DNA from: Verrucomicrobiaceae bacterium
GTDB lineage: Bacteria; Verrucomicrobiota; Verrucomicrobiia; Verrucomicrobiales; Verrucomicrobiaceae
Length of the DNA: 43,374 nucleotides
Direction of reading: 5' to 3'
Assembly: GCA_021151605.1 (NCBI GenBank)
Contig: JAGKWZ010000015.1
Span: 1-43,374, forward strand
The position numbers and the translations under genes are program-made. Positions within the stretch are counted from its first letter, which is position 1, and each line of letters opens with the position of its first letter. The notes beneath the pieces are model-generated. The model ran no database searches, was not told where the DNA came from, and saw only the letters and a list, made by a program, of their open reading frames with translations. This document shows, one piece after another, positions 16,573 through 25,400 of this stretch.

Positions 16573-17622
16573 ATGAAAGCCATCCTCGCCACCTTCTTTG
16601 CCATCTCGCTCGCTGCTTCTGCACGTGAGAAGACACTCGATATCTATTGGATCGACTCGGAGGGCGGTGGCTCGACGTTGATCGTGACGCCGGAAGGTGA
16701 ATCCGTGCTCGTGGACACCGGTAATCCTGGTGGTCGTGATCCTCAGCGCATCCAGAAAGTGGCGACGGAGATCGCAGGACTGAAGCGCATCGACAATGTC
16801 GTCATCACGCACTTTCATGGAGATCACTTTGGTGGGCTGGCGGAACTGGCGACGCTGATGCCCGTGGGCACTCTTTATGATAAAGGCATCCCTGAAGGCA
16901 GCCCAGATGGCAAACCGCAAGACCTGCGCTGGACGCTGGCAAGCCGGCCGTATCGCGATGCCAAGGTGGAGAAGCGGGTGACGCTCGCTGCGGGTGACGT
17001 GGTGCCTTTGAAGCAGGCGGAAGGCAGTCCCAAAATCTCGCTCAAGTGTCTGGGCGCGAATCAGAAGTTCATCCCCCCATATCCTGATCAGCCAGAGAAT
17101 CCGCTGAAAGGCTCTGTGCCGCCCAAGGCACCTGATCCAAGCGATAACGCGAACAGCGTCGTGCTGGTGCTCGACTTCGGCGGCTTCCGCTTTTTTGACG
17201 GCGGTGATCTGACCTGGAATGCGGAGGAGAAACTGGTCTCGCCTTTCAATCTCGTCGGCACGGTGGATCTGTATCAAGTCAACCATCACGGCCTCGATGT
17301 GAGCAACAATCCCATGCTCATTCAGAGCCTCCAGCCGACCGTTTCCGTGATGAACAACGGCCCCAGGAAAGGCACCAGCAAATCTGCGATGGATTCGCTA
17401 AAATCGACGCCGACGATCCAGGCCATGTATCAGGTTCACGAGAACGTCCGCGAGGATCATGAGAACACGGCAGACAAAACCTACATCGCCAATCATGGAG
17501 ATCTCGCTGATGGATGCACCGCGCAGCACATTCACTGCAGCGTCAGTGCGGATGCGAAGAGCTACACGGTGAATGTGCCATCTCAGAAGCACTCGCGCAC
17601 GTTTCAGACACGCGTGCGGTGA
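16573..17622 (+). CDS. Exported metallo-beta-lactamase-fold hydrolase (ComEC C-terminal-like)
   Basis: This 349-residue protein has a signal peptide (MKAILATFFAISLAASA). The metal-binding motif is H80-F-H82-G-D84-H85, preceded by SVLVDTGNPGG. Further ligand regions are NANSVVLVLDFGGFRFFDGGD and YQVNHHGLDVSNNP. The arrangement is that of the MBL-fold domain found at the C-terminus of ComEC and in exported phosphodiesterase- or lactonase-like hydrolases. The substrate is unknown. It is the last gene of the co-directional block and converges on the DUF2062 gene, whose stop is 5 nt away. Confidence 0.88.
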   Translation: MKAILATFFAISLAASAREKTLDIYWIDSEGGGSTLIVTPEGESVLVDTGNPGGRDPQRIQKVATEIAGLKRIDNVVITHFHGDHFGGLAELATLMPVGTLYDKGIPEGSPDGKPQDLRWTLASRPYRDAKVEKRVTLAAGDVVPLKQAEGSPKISLKCLGANQKFIPPYPDQPENPLKGSVPPKAPDPSDNANSVVLVLDFGGFRFFDGGDLTWNAEEKLVSPFNLVGTVDLYQVNHHGLDVSNNPMLIQSLQPTVSVMNNGPRKGTSKSAMDSLKSTPTIQAMYQVHENVREDHENTADKTYIANHGDLADGCTAQHIHCSVSADAKSYTVNVPSQKHSRTFQTRVR

Positions 17623-17626
17623 GCCA

Positions 17627-18214
17627 TCAGAGGCCGTCTTGATCTTTCCCAAAAGGGAGAACGGGCTCCTTGCGGCGGTGATTCCACTGCTCCAGCCAGC
17701 CCCAGCTCAGGTAAGTGGCCGCATACGAGATGGGTGCCAAAAGAGCCCCCAGCACGACACCGCCGAAGAGCATCACTGGCGCGTGCTCTTTGAGCGCTAG
17801 CCACATGCCAGCGACATCTCCAGGCAGCTCCGTGGGAAAGGGAGTCGTGGGCACGTTGGTAAGCCAACTTAGCGCCCATTTGCCGATCTTGTATTCCAAG
17901 GGCACGAGCAGGGCGAGTGTGAAGGGGTTGCTCGCCCAGCACATGACGATGGCGATGGGGATGTTTACCCTAAAGATGGCCGAGACGATGGTCGCCGAGG
18001 GCATCTGAATGGGCAGCAGTTGCAGTGTGATGAAGGTGCCTACCGCCATACCTCCGGCAAAGGTATGCTGGGTGGGCTTCCAGACGCGCTTGTTCAGAAA
18101 GTGCAGGGCAAACCAGCGCATGATGCCGCTGTGCTTCAGCTTCCGAGGATGCTTGAGAAAGCGGATGGTCTTAAAGACGGTCCGGCGGAAGTAGCCGCGT
18201 GCGTAGTCGAGCAT
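17627..18214 (-). CDS. DUF2062-family membrane protein
   Basis: This 195-residue protein starts at the ATG at 18214, just 4 nt after the uppP stop, which makes translational coupling likely. It opens with a basic amphipathic segment (RGYFRRTVFKTIRFLKHPRKLK) and has hydrophobic helices around GGMAVGTFITLQLLPIQMPSA, IPIAIVMCWASNPFT and VMLFGGVVLGALLAPISYAATYL. The pattern GxAxGxFxxxxPxQ...NPxT is the DUF2062 signature. Family members are small inner-membrane proteins of unknown function, sometimes fused to glycosyltransferases. Pairing with uppP suggests a role in polyprenyl-linked envelope synthesis, which is inference. Confidence 0.85.
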   Translation of the reverse strand: MLDYARGYFRRTVFKTIRFLKHPRKLKHSGIMRWFALHFLNKRVWKPTQHTFAGGMAVGTFITLQLLPIQMPSATIVSAIFRVNIPIAIVMCWASNPFTLALLVPLEYKIGKWALSWLTNVPTTPFPTELPGDVAGMWLALKEHAPVMLFGGVVLGALLAPISYAATYLSWGWLEQWNHRRKEPVLPFGKDQDGL

Positions 18215-18218
18215 GGAT

Positions 18219-19019
18219 TCAGTGACCGTAAGTAGAAGCCAGGATGAGCAGCACCACACCGAGCACGATGCGATACCACGCAAAGCCGACAAAGGTGTGA
18301 CTCTGCACGAAGTGGATGAGCCACTTTACGACGACGAAGGCCGAGATCGCGGAGACGAGAGTGCCCAGCGCGATCAATCCCCAGTTTTGATGAGCTGCCT
18401 CGCCATCCAGGAAGGCGGAGACGATCTTCAGCCCACCCGCTGCCATCAGCGTGGGTATGCCGAGGAGGAAGGAAAATTCTGTCGCCGCAGGTCTCGCGAT
18501 GCCGAAGGCCATGGCCATCAGGATACTAGCACCCGAACGCGACGTGCCGGGAAACACGGCGGCTATCAATTGAGCCACAGCCACCGCGACCACGACGGTC
18601 CAAGTAATCTCAGCAATGCCTGTCTTGCCACGATACAGACGCTCCAGGATGAGGATGATAATGCCGCCGATGAGCGTGGCCCAGGCCACAGGGGCGATGG
18701 TCTCCGGCAGCTCGATGTCGAGCTTTTTGATCACGAGACCACCGGCCGCAGTGATCATAAAAGCCGCTCCGAGCTTCATGAGGTAATCCTGCGTCGTGCG
18801 GTCTCCCAGCGTGGTGAGGAGATGCTTCACCCGCTTCGTAAAGACAGCCAAAACGGCCAACACGGCTCCGCTTTGGATCACGACGTCAAAGAGATCCCCC
18901 TGCTTTGGCAGCCAGCCCAGGTTTTGAGGGATGAGCAGGTGCCCCGTGGAGGAGATAGGCAGGAATTCAGTGACTCCTTCGATGATTCCGAGGATGATGA
19001 CAGCGAGCCAGTCGGGCAT
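18219..19019 (-). CDS. uppP: Undecaprenyl-diphosphatase (UppP/BacA)
   Basis: This 266-residue integral membrane enzyme converts undecaprenyl diphosphate to undecaprenyl phosphate, recycling the lipid carrier for peptidoglycan and other envelope glycans. The start at the ATG at 19019 gives the standard N-terminus MPDWLAVIILGIIEGVTEFLP. The two signature motifs are EGVTEFLPISSTGH (near residues 14-27) and PGTSRSG (near 165). The length is normal. The frame extends further upstream, but that extension overlaps the divergent promoter region and has no family match. The gene is divergently arranged with the HtrA-like protease across about 160 bases. Confidence 0.97.
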   Translation of the reverse strand: MPDWLAVIILGIIEGVTEFLPISSTGHLLIPQNLGWLPKQGDLFDVVIQSGAVLAVLAVFTKRVKHLLTTLGDRTTQDYLMKLGAAFMITAAGGLVIKKLDIELPETIAPVAWATLIGGIIILILERLYRGKTGIAEITWTVVVAVAVAQLIAAVFPGTSRSGASILMAMAFGIARPAATEFSFLLGIPTLMAAGGLKIVSAFLDGEAAHQNWGLIALGTLVSAISAFVVVKWLIHFVQSHTFVGFAWYRIVLGVVLLILASTYGH

Positions 19020-19126
19020 GTGGGTGGGAAAAAGAAACGAGAGTGAGGTTGGCGGCGTGAACTGTCGGGCGGGTGGCGTTGAATGCAAGCCTCCCTCCGC
19101 GAAAGCCCAACGTTTTGACGAAGCTC

Positions 19127-19156
19127 TTGTCATAGTCGCGCGCCGCTGCGTATCTT
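19127..19156 (+). promoter_or_regulatory. Candidate sigma-70-type promoter upstream of the HtrA-like gene
   Basis: TTGTCA at 19127-19132 and TATCTT at 19151-19156 are separated by 18 bases and lie 24 bases before the ATG at 19180. The match is moderate and based on the general bacterial consensus only. No experimental consensus for this group was used. Confidence 0.25.
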
Positions 19157-19179
19157 TCCTGTCACGAGAACCCGAAATC

Positions 19180-20688
19180 ATGAATCCCCGCCACCTCCTG
19201 CCCGTCCTCGCCCTGCTCTGTGGGCTTTGTTTGAATCCAACCGCCCGCAGCCAGGAAGCGCCAAACGCCAGCCAGGCCATCGACATGAACTCGGGCGAGT
19301 GGGAGGGCATCGTGAATATCGATGTGTCCGTTCTCTTTCCCGACTTCCGCGAGCCGTGGAATGCCGGGCAGCCATCAGGCGGCAGCGGCACCGGTTTCCT
19401 CATCGGCAAAAACCGCTTCCTGACCAATGCTCACGTCGTCAGCAATGCGACGAAGATCGTGATCCGCACCACGAATGACCCACAGCCGCATCCCGCGCGC
19501 ATCGTCCACGTCGCGCATGACTGTGACCTCGCAATCATCGAAGCCGAAGACGGTGCCCCCTTTGAGAAGCTGAAGCAGCTCACCTTCGGCGGCATTCCAA
19601 AGCTCAACACGGAAGTCATCGCCGTAGGTTATCCCATTGGTGGAGACCGCATCTCCGTCACGCGCGGTGTCGTCTCGCGTATCGACTTCCGCACCTTCAG
19701 TCACAGCGGTGTGGACTCGCATCTCTCCATCCAGGTCGATGCGGCCATCAATCCCGGCAACTCCGGCGGCCCCGTGCTGCAAAGCGGCAAAGTCGTCGGC
19801 GTGGCCTTCCAGGGCTTCAGCGGCAGCGTGGCGCAGAATGTCGGCTACATCATCCCCGTGCCCGTCATCCAGCGCTTCCTCAAAGATGTCGGTGATGGCA
19901 AATACGATCACTATGTGGACCTCGCCATCACTGACTTTGCGGTCGAAAACGCAGCTCAAAAGAAGGCACTTGGCATCGGCGATGACGGCATCGGAGTGAT
20001 GATTGCCGATGTCGAGCCCGCAGGTAGCGGTGCAGGTGTTTTAAAGCGCGGTGATGTCCTGCTCGCCATGGATGAGAATCCCGTGCTGAATAACGGGCTC
20101 ATTCGCTTCGAAGGCGAACTGATGGACATGAACGAAGTCGTCGAGCGCAAGTTCGCCGGAGACAAACTGAAGCTCTCGTTCATGCGTGATGGCAAAAAGC
20201 AGGAGAAGGAGATCGAGCTGAAGCGCTTCGATCCCTATGTACGTCTCGGCTCGCAGTACAATCAGCGCCCGCGCTACATCGTCTATGCAGGGCTCGTCTT
20301 CCAGCCCCTGGATCGCAATCTCATGGATGCCCACCAAGTCCGTGACCCTGTGGCGAATTATCTTTTCGATAACTACCTCACGGACAAACTCTACGTCGAG
20401 CGGCCCGAGCCCATCATGCTGACCTCCGTGCTCTCAGACGAAGTAAACACTCACCTCAGCGTTTACGCGCAGAGCATCATTGATGAGATCAATGGCGTGA
20501 AAATCCGCAACCTCCAGGACGTGGCCGAAGCCCTCAAGAAGGAAGGCGAAAAGAAGGACTTCGTCGTCATCAAGCTGCTGGAAAAAGGCCGCCCGCTCGT
20601 GCTGAAGCGTGACCTCGCCGAAGCCGCCCATCCCCGCATCATGCAGACCTATGGCATCCCAGAGGACTCCTATCTCGGCAACGAATAA
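19180..20688 (+). CDS. HtrA/Deg-type serine protease with PDZ domain
   Basis: This 502-residue exported protease has a signal peptide (MNPRHLLPVLALLCGLCLNPTARSQ). The catalytic triad is complete: H85 in LTNAHVV, D116 in HDCDLAII and S195 in NPGNSGGP. VIAVGYPIGGDRISVTRGVVSRI and NVGYIIPVPVIQRFL resemble the plant chloroplast Deg2/Deg9-like branch more than classical E. coli DegP. A PDZ domain follows (about 265-355, GVMIADVEPAGSGAGVLKRGDVLLAMD), then a further C-terminal domain (about 360-500). It probably degrades or chaperones damaged periplasmic proteins. The next gene, 42 nt downstream, is a paralogue without the catalytic residues, and the two are probably co-transcribed. Confidence 0.93.
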   Translation: MNPRHLLPVLALLCGLCLNPTARSQEAPNASQAIDMNSGEWEGIVNIDVSVLFPDFREPWNAGQPSGGSGTGFLIGKNRFLTNAHVVSNATKIVIRTTNDPQPHPARIVHVAHDCDLAIIEAEDGAPFEKLKQLTFGGIPKLNTEVIAVGYPIGGDRISVTRGVVSRIDFRTFSHSGVDSHLSIQVDAAINPGNSGGPVLQSGKVVGVAFQGFSGSVAQNVGYIIPVPVIQRFLKDVGDGKYDHYVDLAITDFAVENAAQKKALGIGDDGIGVMIADVEPAGSGAGVLKRGDVLLAMDENPVLNNGLIRFEGELMDMNEVVERKFAGDKLKLSFMRDGKKQEKEIELKRFDPYVRLGSQYNQRPRYIVYAGLVFQPLDRNLMDAHQVRDPVANYLFDNYLTDKLYVERPEPIMLTSVLSDEVNTHLSVYAQSIIDEINGVKIRNLQDVAEALKKEGEKKDFVVIKLLEKGRPLVLKRDLAEAAHPRIMQTYGIPEDSYLGNE

Positions 20689-20730
20689 CCCGACATGGCA
20701 AAACCACCACGATCCCAACATTTGCCCGCC

Positions 20731-22317
20731 ATGAAGACCCTCCCTACACTCGCTTTCGTTCTCAGCACCGGACTCGCCTTTGCCCAGGCTCCTGACAAGA
20801 AGGATGCCACCATTAGGCCTACACCATTGGCACCAGGTCAGCCGTCCATTCGCAAGCCCATTGGCAATATTATTCGTCCACCGCAGCTTCCTCAGGCGGT
20901 GATTAACACCAATTCGCTGCTCAAGGTCAACGTCACCTACCAGAACTACAACGTCCAGATCCCATGGCAGAAGGAAAGCGCTGGTGGACGTCGAGGTCTC
21001 GGTGTCGTGCTGCCAAACAACCGTGTGCTCGTCACGGCGCAGATGGTGGCGGATGCGAACTACATCGAACTCGAACTGCCAGAGAGCGGCCAGAAGATCC
21101 CCGCCAAAGTCGAGGCCGTCGATTATGAGGCAAATCTCGCCCTTCTGGCACCGAACTCGCCAGCCAAGGAGAAATCCTTCTTCACCGGCCTCACCGGCGT
21201 GCAGGTGGACACCTCGGCTCGCATTGGCGACTCACTTTCCGTCTGGCAGGCGGGTCGTGTCGGCGACCTCATCGTCACCCCCATGCGCATCAGCAAAGTC
21301 ATGACGCAGGGCTACATCGTCGATAACGCCGCCTTCCTCGTCTATGAAGCCACCGGCATCATCCGCAGTGAGTCGAACAGCTTCACGCTCCCCATTGTGA
21401 AAGGTGGCAAACTCGCCGCTCTTCTGCTGCGCTATGACTCGAAGAACCAGGTCGCCACGCTTCTCCCCGCACCCATAATCCAGCACTTCCTCAAAGATGT
21501 GGCGGATGGCAAGTACGATGGCTTCCCCTCGCTCGGCATCGAGTTTCAGGTCACGCTGGATGAGCAGTTCCGCGAGTATCTCGGCCTCAAGGAAAACGCA
21601 CCCGGCGTCTTCATCAGCAAAGTCATGAAAGGTGGCTCTTCAGATCAAGCTGGCGTGAAGCCTGGCGACATCCTGACCTCCATCAATGGCTTCAGCATCG
21701 ACTCCCGCGGCGACTATCAGGACCCGCAATTCGGTGCCGTGAGCGCCAGTCATCTCGTGCGCGGAAAGTCCTTCGTCGGTGACGATGTGGAAATGAAAGT
21801 GATCCGCGATGGCAAGGAAGTCGTGCTCAAGAGCAAGCTCACCCGCAAGCAGCCCGATGACTACCTCGTGCGGCCTTATCTCTTCGATAAGGGACCGAAG
21901 TATGTGCTCAGTGGCGGCGTGCTTTTCCAGGAACTCACCTCTGCCTATCTGAACTCCTTTGGCGCTGAACAACGCGGCGGCGCGCTCCTGCGTCTCCAGC
22001 GCATCGCCTCCAATCCCGATGAATTTGAAAAGGAAGGCCGCAAAAAGGTAGTCTTTATCGGTGCCGTTCTCCCCACGGCCAGCACTCAAGGCTACGAGCG
22101 CATGAGCGGTCAGGTCGTCGAAGAAGTCAACGGGAAAAAGATCACCGAACTCGCCGATGTGGCTGCCGCCTTGAAGGAACCCAAAGACGGCCTGCACATC
22201 CTGAAGCTGCGTGAGTTTCCCTTCATCCTGCACCTAGACGCCCTGCGCGTAGAGCGTGACAATATGCAGCTTCTGAATGGCGTCTTCCGCGTGAGCGAGC
22301 TTTCGAGGTTGGAGTGA
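20731..22317 (+). CDS. Catalytically degenerate HtrA-like paralogue with PDZ domain (pseudoprotease)
   Basis: This 528-residue protein starts at the ATG at 20731, where a signal peptide begins (MKTLPTLAFVLSTGLAFAQ). The overall layout copies the gene upstream: trypsin-like fold, PIIQHFLKDVADGKYDG (compare PVIQRFLKDVGDGKYDH), PDZ (GVFISKVMKGGSSDQAGVKPGDILTSINGF) and a C-terminal domain. However, the catalytic His is Q104 (VTAQMV), the Asp is N135 (YEANLALL), and the GNSGG serine loop is absent (GIIRSESNSFTL). It should therefore be inactive as a protease and may regulate, partner or scaffold the active protease. A reading from the ATG at 20695 would add 12 residues and spoil the signal peptide. 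Confidence 0.88.
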   Translation: MKTLPTLAFVLSTGLAFAQAPDKKDATIRPTPLAPGQPSIRKPIGNIIRPPQLPQAVINTNSLLKVNVTYQNYNVQIPWQKESAGGRRGLGVVLPNNRVLVTAQMVADANYIELELPESGQKIPAKVEAVDYEANLALLAPNSPAKEKSFFTGLTGVQVDTSARIGDSLSVWQAGRVGDLIVTPMRISKVMTQGYIVDNAAFLVYEATGIIRSESNSFTLPIVKGGKLAALLLRYDSKNQVATLLPAPIIQHFLKDVADGKYDGFPSLGIEFQVTLDEQFREYLGLKENAPGVFISKVMKGGSSDQAGVKPGDILTSINGFSIDSRGDYQDPQFGAVSASHLVRGKSFVGDDVEMKVIRDGKEVVLKSKLTRKQPDDYLVRPYLFDKGPKYVLSGGVLFQELTSAYLNSFGAEQRGGALLRLQRIASNPDEFEKEGRKKVVFIGAVLPTASTQGYERMSGQVVEEVNGKKITELADVAAALKEPKDGLHILKLREFPFILHLDALRVERDNMQLLNGVFRVSELSRLE

Positions 22318-22322
22318 TGCAG

Positions 22323-22400
22323 AAAGTGGACCGCACAGTCCTCTGTGCGGTCCCGAATCAGCGGCAATCTTTCCGCACAGAGGACTGTGCGGACCACTTT
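22323..22400. repeat. Near-perfect 28-bp inverted repeat between convergent genes
   Basis: The left arm 22323-22350 and right arm 22373-22400 pair at 27 of 28 positions (the exception is A22330 opposite A22393), with a 22-base loop. Each arm also contains its own 8-bp hairpin (CCGCACAG-TCCT-CTGTGCGG). It lies exactly between the stops at 22317 and 22403 and could act as a bidirectional transcription barrier, although no T-tract follows. Its structure (palindrome within palindrome) is REP/BIME-like. Confidence 0.9.
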
Positions 22401-22402
22401 GC

Positions 22403-25400
22403 TTACTCCAGCGTGATCCCTTGCCAGTAGCCAAACTCCCAGGCCCAGTCGCTGGCGTGGCCTTCGAGGCGGAGGGTGACCTCCTGGCCCTTCCACTTCG
22501 CCAGATCGACCTCCACGGTTTTCCAGCGCGGCTTCTCATGGTCCACCGTCACGGCCTTGACCTCCTGACCGTTGACCAAAACCTTGACCACCCAATCACC
22601 GCGATCATCTGCCGCCACGTTGAACTTCAATTTCGTCTTCTCGAGTTTCAGTTGGCGTTCAAAGCTCGCAGGCGTCTTTTTATCCGTGAACGGATGCATG
22701 AGCAGCACGTTCGTTTTGCCGTGGTATTCGGCGAGTTTGACCGGGGTGCGCTCGAAATCGGGCGCGTTCACCTTCCAATCGGGATTCCACAGGCTCACGC
22801 TCTCCCAGTCGATGGCCCGCCAGTTGGTCTTTTTCGGCTGTGAGGCCGTTTCAGGCACTTCGACGCCTTGGATGAGCAGTTTCTTCTTTTCCGGCGTGAG
22901 CGGCCCTTCTTCCGGCGGAGCCAAAATATACCAGATGAGGTCTCGGAAGGCCGCATCGGGCAAACCGCCAAATCCCATCGGCATCAGGCTCTGCTTCGTG
23001 TTCGTGAGCGTGGCGATCTGATCACGCGGCACCACCTGTGAGGCACCACCGGCCCCGAGCAGCTTCACATGGCCCGGCGTGTCTTCCACCACACGTCCTG
23101 CGAGCGTGCGACCATCCTTCGTGCTCACGGTGAAGTTCTCGTAGCCGTTGCCGATGATCTGATTCGGATCGATCACGTTCGCCAACAGCGCATCAAGGTT
23201 GCTGCGGCCACTGCCGATCAAATCCGGCCCAACCTTCTGCCCGCCGCCGTGGAATTCGTGGCAGACCATGCATGTCGCAGTGAACATGAGTTTGCCGTTC
23301 GCCAGGTCAGGCTCACCGGTCAAACAAGCCTGCTTCTTCTGCGCGATGAGCGATTTCACATCGTCCGACGAGTCCTGCCAGGCACCGAGCACTTTGAAGG
23401 CGAGATCACGAATCGCCTTGTCCTTGCTTGTCGCCAAGGCACGCCTCACTGGAGCCGGGAAACCGCTGGCAGGCACTTTTTGCTCCGCAATGGCATTCAG
23501 CAGGGCTTTCGTCCAGGTCTCGCGACTCGAGAGTGCCTCGATGGCCGCGATGCGCAGATTGAAATCCTTCGACGCGGACTGCGTGAGCAGCGCCGGGATG
23601 AAATCATCGCCCCCGAGGTCCGCCGCCGCTCGAATCGCCGCCACACCGAGCGTGGTGGACGTGCCCGGAGCCAGCAACGGCTTCAGCCCTTCCATCACCG
23701 CATCTGTCTTCACCTTCCGCAGCGATTGCAGCACCGCGATGCGGTCCTTTTCCGGCTTCGAGGCATCTTGCAAAGCGACGATCATCTCCTTCACCGCCGC
23801 CTCATCGCCCCACAGCACCGCGAGCGTCTGCGCATGCTTCCGTACGTCGGTATTGGCGTAGGTGCACCAGTCGCTGAGCATTTCGGTAACATCCCCCTCG
23901 GGCCGTGTCACTCTGGCGTTCTGACTTGTCGCTAGACTTGCCAGACATGAAGCCAGCAATTCTGGCTCAGGCCGTGCCACATGAAGAGATTCCAAAAGAC
24001 TGAACAGCTTTTTGGGATTCGCCTCATCAGAGACCCGTCGGCAAAGCCGTTGGACGGCAAAATTGAATGCCGGGTGTTTGCCGCCGAGGTGCGCCAGTCC
24101 GCGCAAAGCGATTCCAGGACCATGTTCAGTAGTTAGCGGCTCCAACGCTTGCCAGACAGCGAAGGAGACAAGTTGGTCTGCCGCAGCGCGGCTAACGGTT
24201 TTTCCAGAGGGGAAGTCATTTGGATTTACAGGGTCAACATTTGGTGGCGGGCCGCCCTCAATCCAGGAATCGCGGGCGATGGAAACCGCCAGCCCTTCGA
24301 TAATTCCGATTCCGTGACGAGCCTCACGCGAGACTTTGGTGGGGCGATTCACCGTGAGACAGCCACCCGAAAACTGACGCAAGGCTACTGCCACTGCATG
24401 GCGAACACCTAGATTGGACGACTTTGCCAGTATTCCCAATCGTGATCGTGCCTTTGAAAGAGTTTCATCTCCAAAGCTTAGCTCGTCGAGATAAGGCGCT
24501 CCGATTTCAGAAGGACGGTGCATCAGCTTTACCCGCCATTTTTCGCCCGTAAATCGCGCCGCCCATGCCTGAAGGTTGGGATCAGGGTTGGTGGCTAGTT
24601 TGTCGAGTAGAGAAGCACTCGTTGCATCCATGCCGTGCAAGGTCCAAGCACACTCGAAATTGGCATGTGAGGAAACGCTAACTGGTAATCGAGTGATCTC
24701 TTGCAGAGTTGCCTCTTGGTCATTCCTCTCCACCAGCATCCTTCTCGCCATCCGGCGCATCCAGTTGTTGGGATGCTCCAGAGTTTTGACGAGGTAGGCG
24801 GTGGGGAGCTTTTTGAGGTCGAGGTTCGACGGAGTGCGGACGCCCTCGTCCGCTTTGGAGTCGTTGGTTTTGGCGGACGAGGGCGTCCGCGCTCCTGTAT
24901 GAACGACGCGCCAGATGCGGCCACGCTCGCGGTCCACGCCTTCGGGATTCGCCTTGGCGTTCTGGTAGCAGGGATACTTGTCGCACCAGTCCATGATCCA
25001 GAGGAAGCCGTCGGGGCCGGTCTGGGTGCTGACGGGGCGGAACCAGCCGTCGTTGGCGCGGAGGAAGTCGCGACGCGGCTCGCATTTGAAGGTGGCACCG
25101 ACGGGCGTGAGCACTTCCTCGTGGATGGCGTTGTCGTGGATGTTGCCGATGAAGGCGTGACCGTGCGTGTCGGCGGGATAGCGGCCGCCTTGATAAATCT
25201 GCACGCCGGCATAGGCGGCGCGAAAGTGTTTGTGCTTCACGATGCTGGGAAGCAGCTCATACGCATACGGATTCTCCGGCGCTCCGCCTTGGCGGACGTA
25301 GATGCCGCCGGGGGCCATGTGGAAGAAGTGGTCGATGACGCAGGCGCTGACGAAGAAATTGCCCGCGGCGTCGTAGTCGCAGCCCCAGGGATTGCTGGTG

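Noticed and set aside
18213..19046. Plus-strand open frame (277 residues) antisense to uppP
   Set aside because: It is extremely rich in Asp, His, Arg and Gln, a shadow of a hydrophobic membrane protein gene on the other strand.
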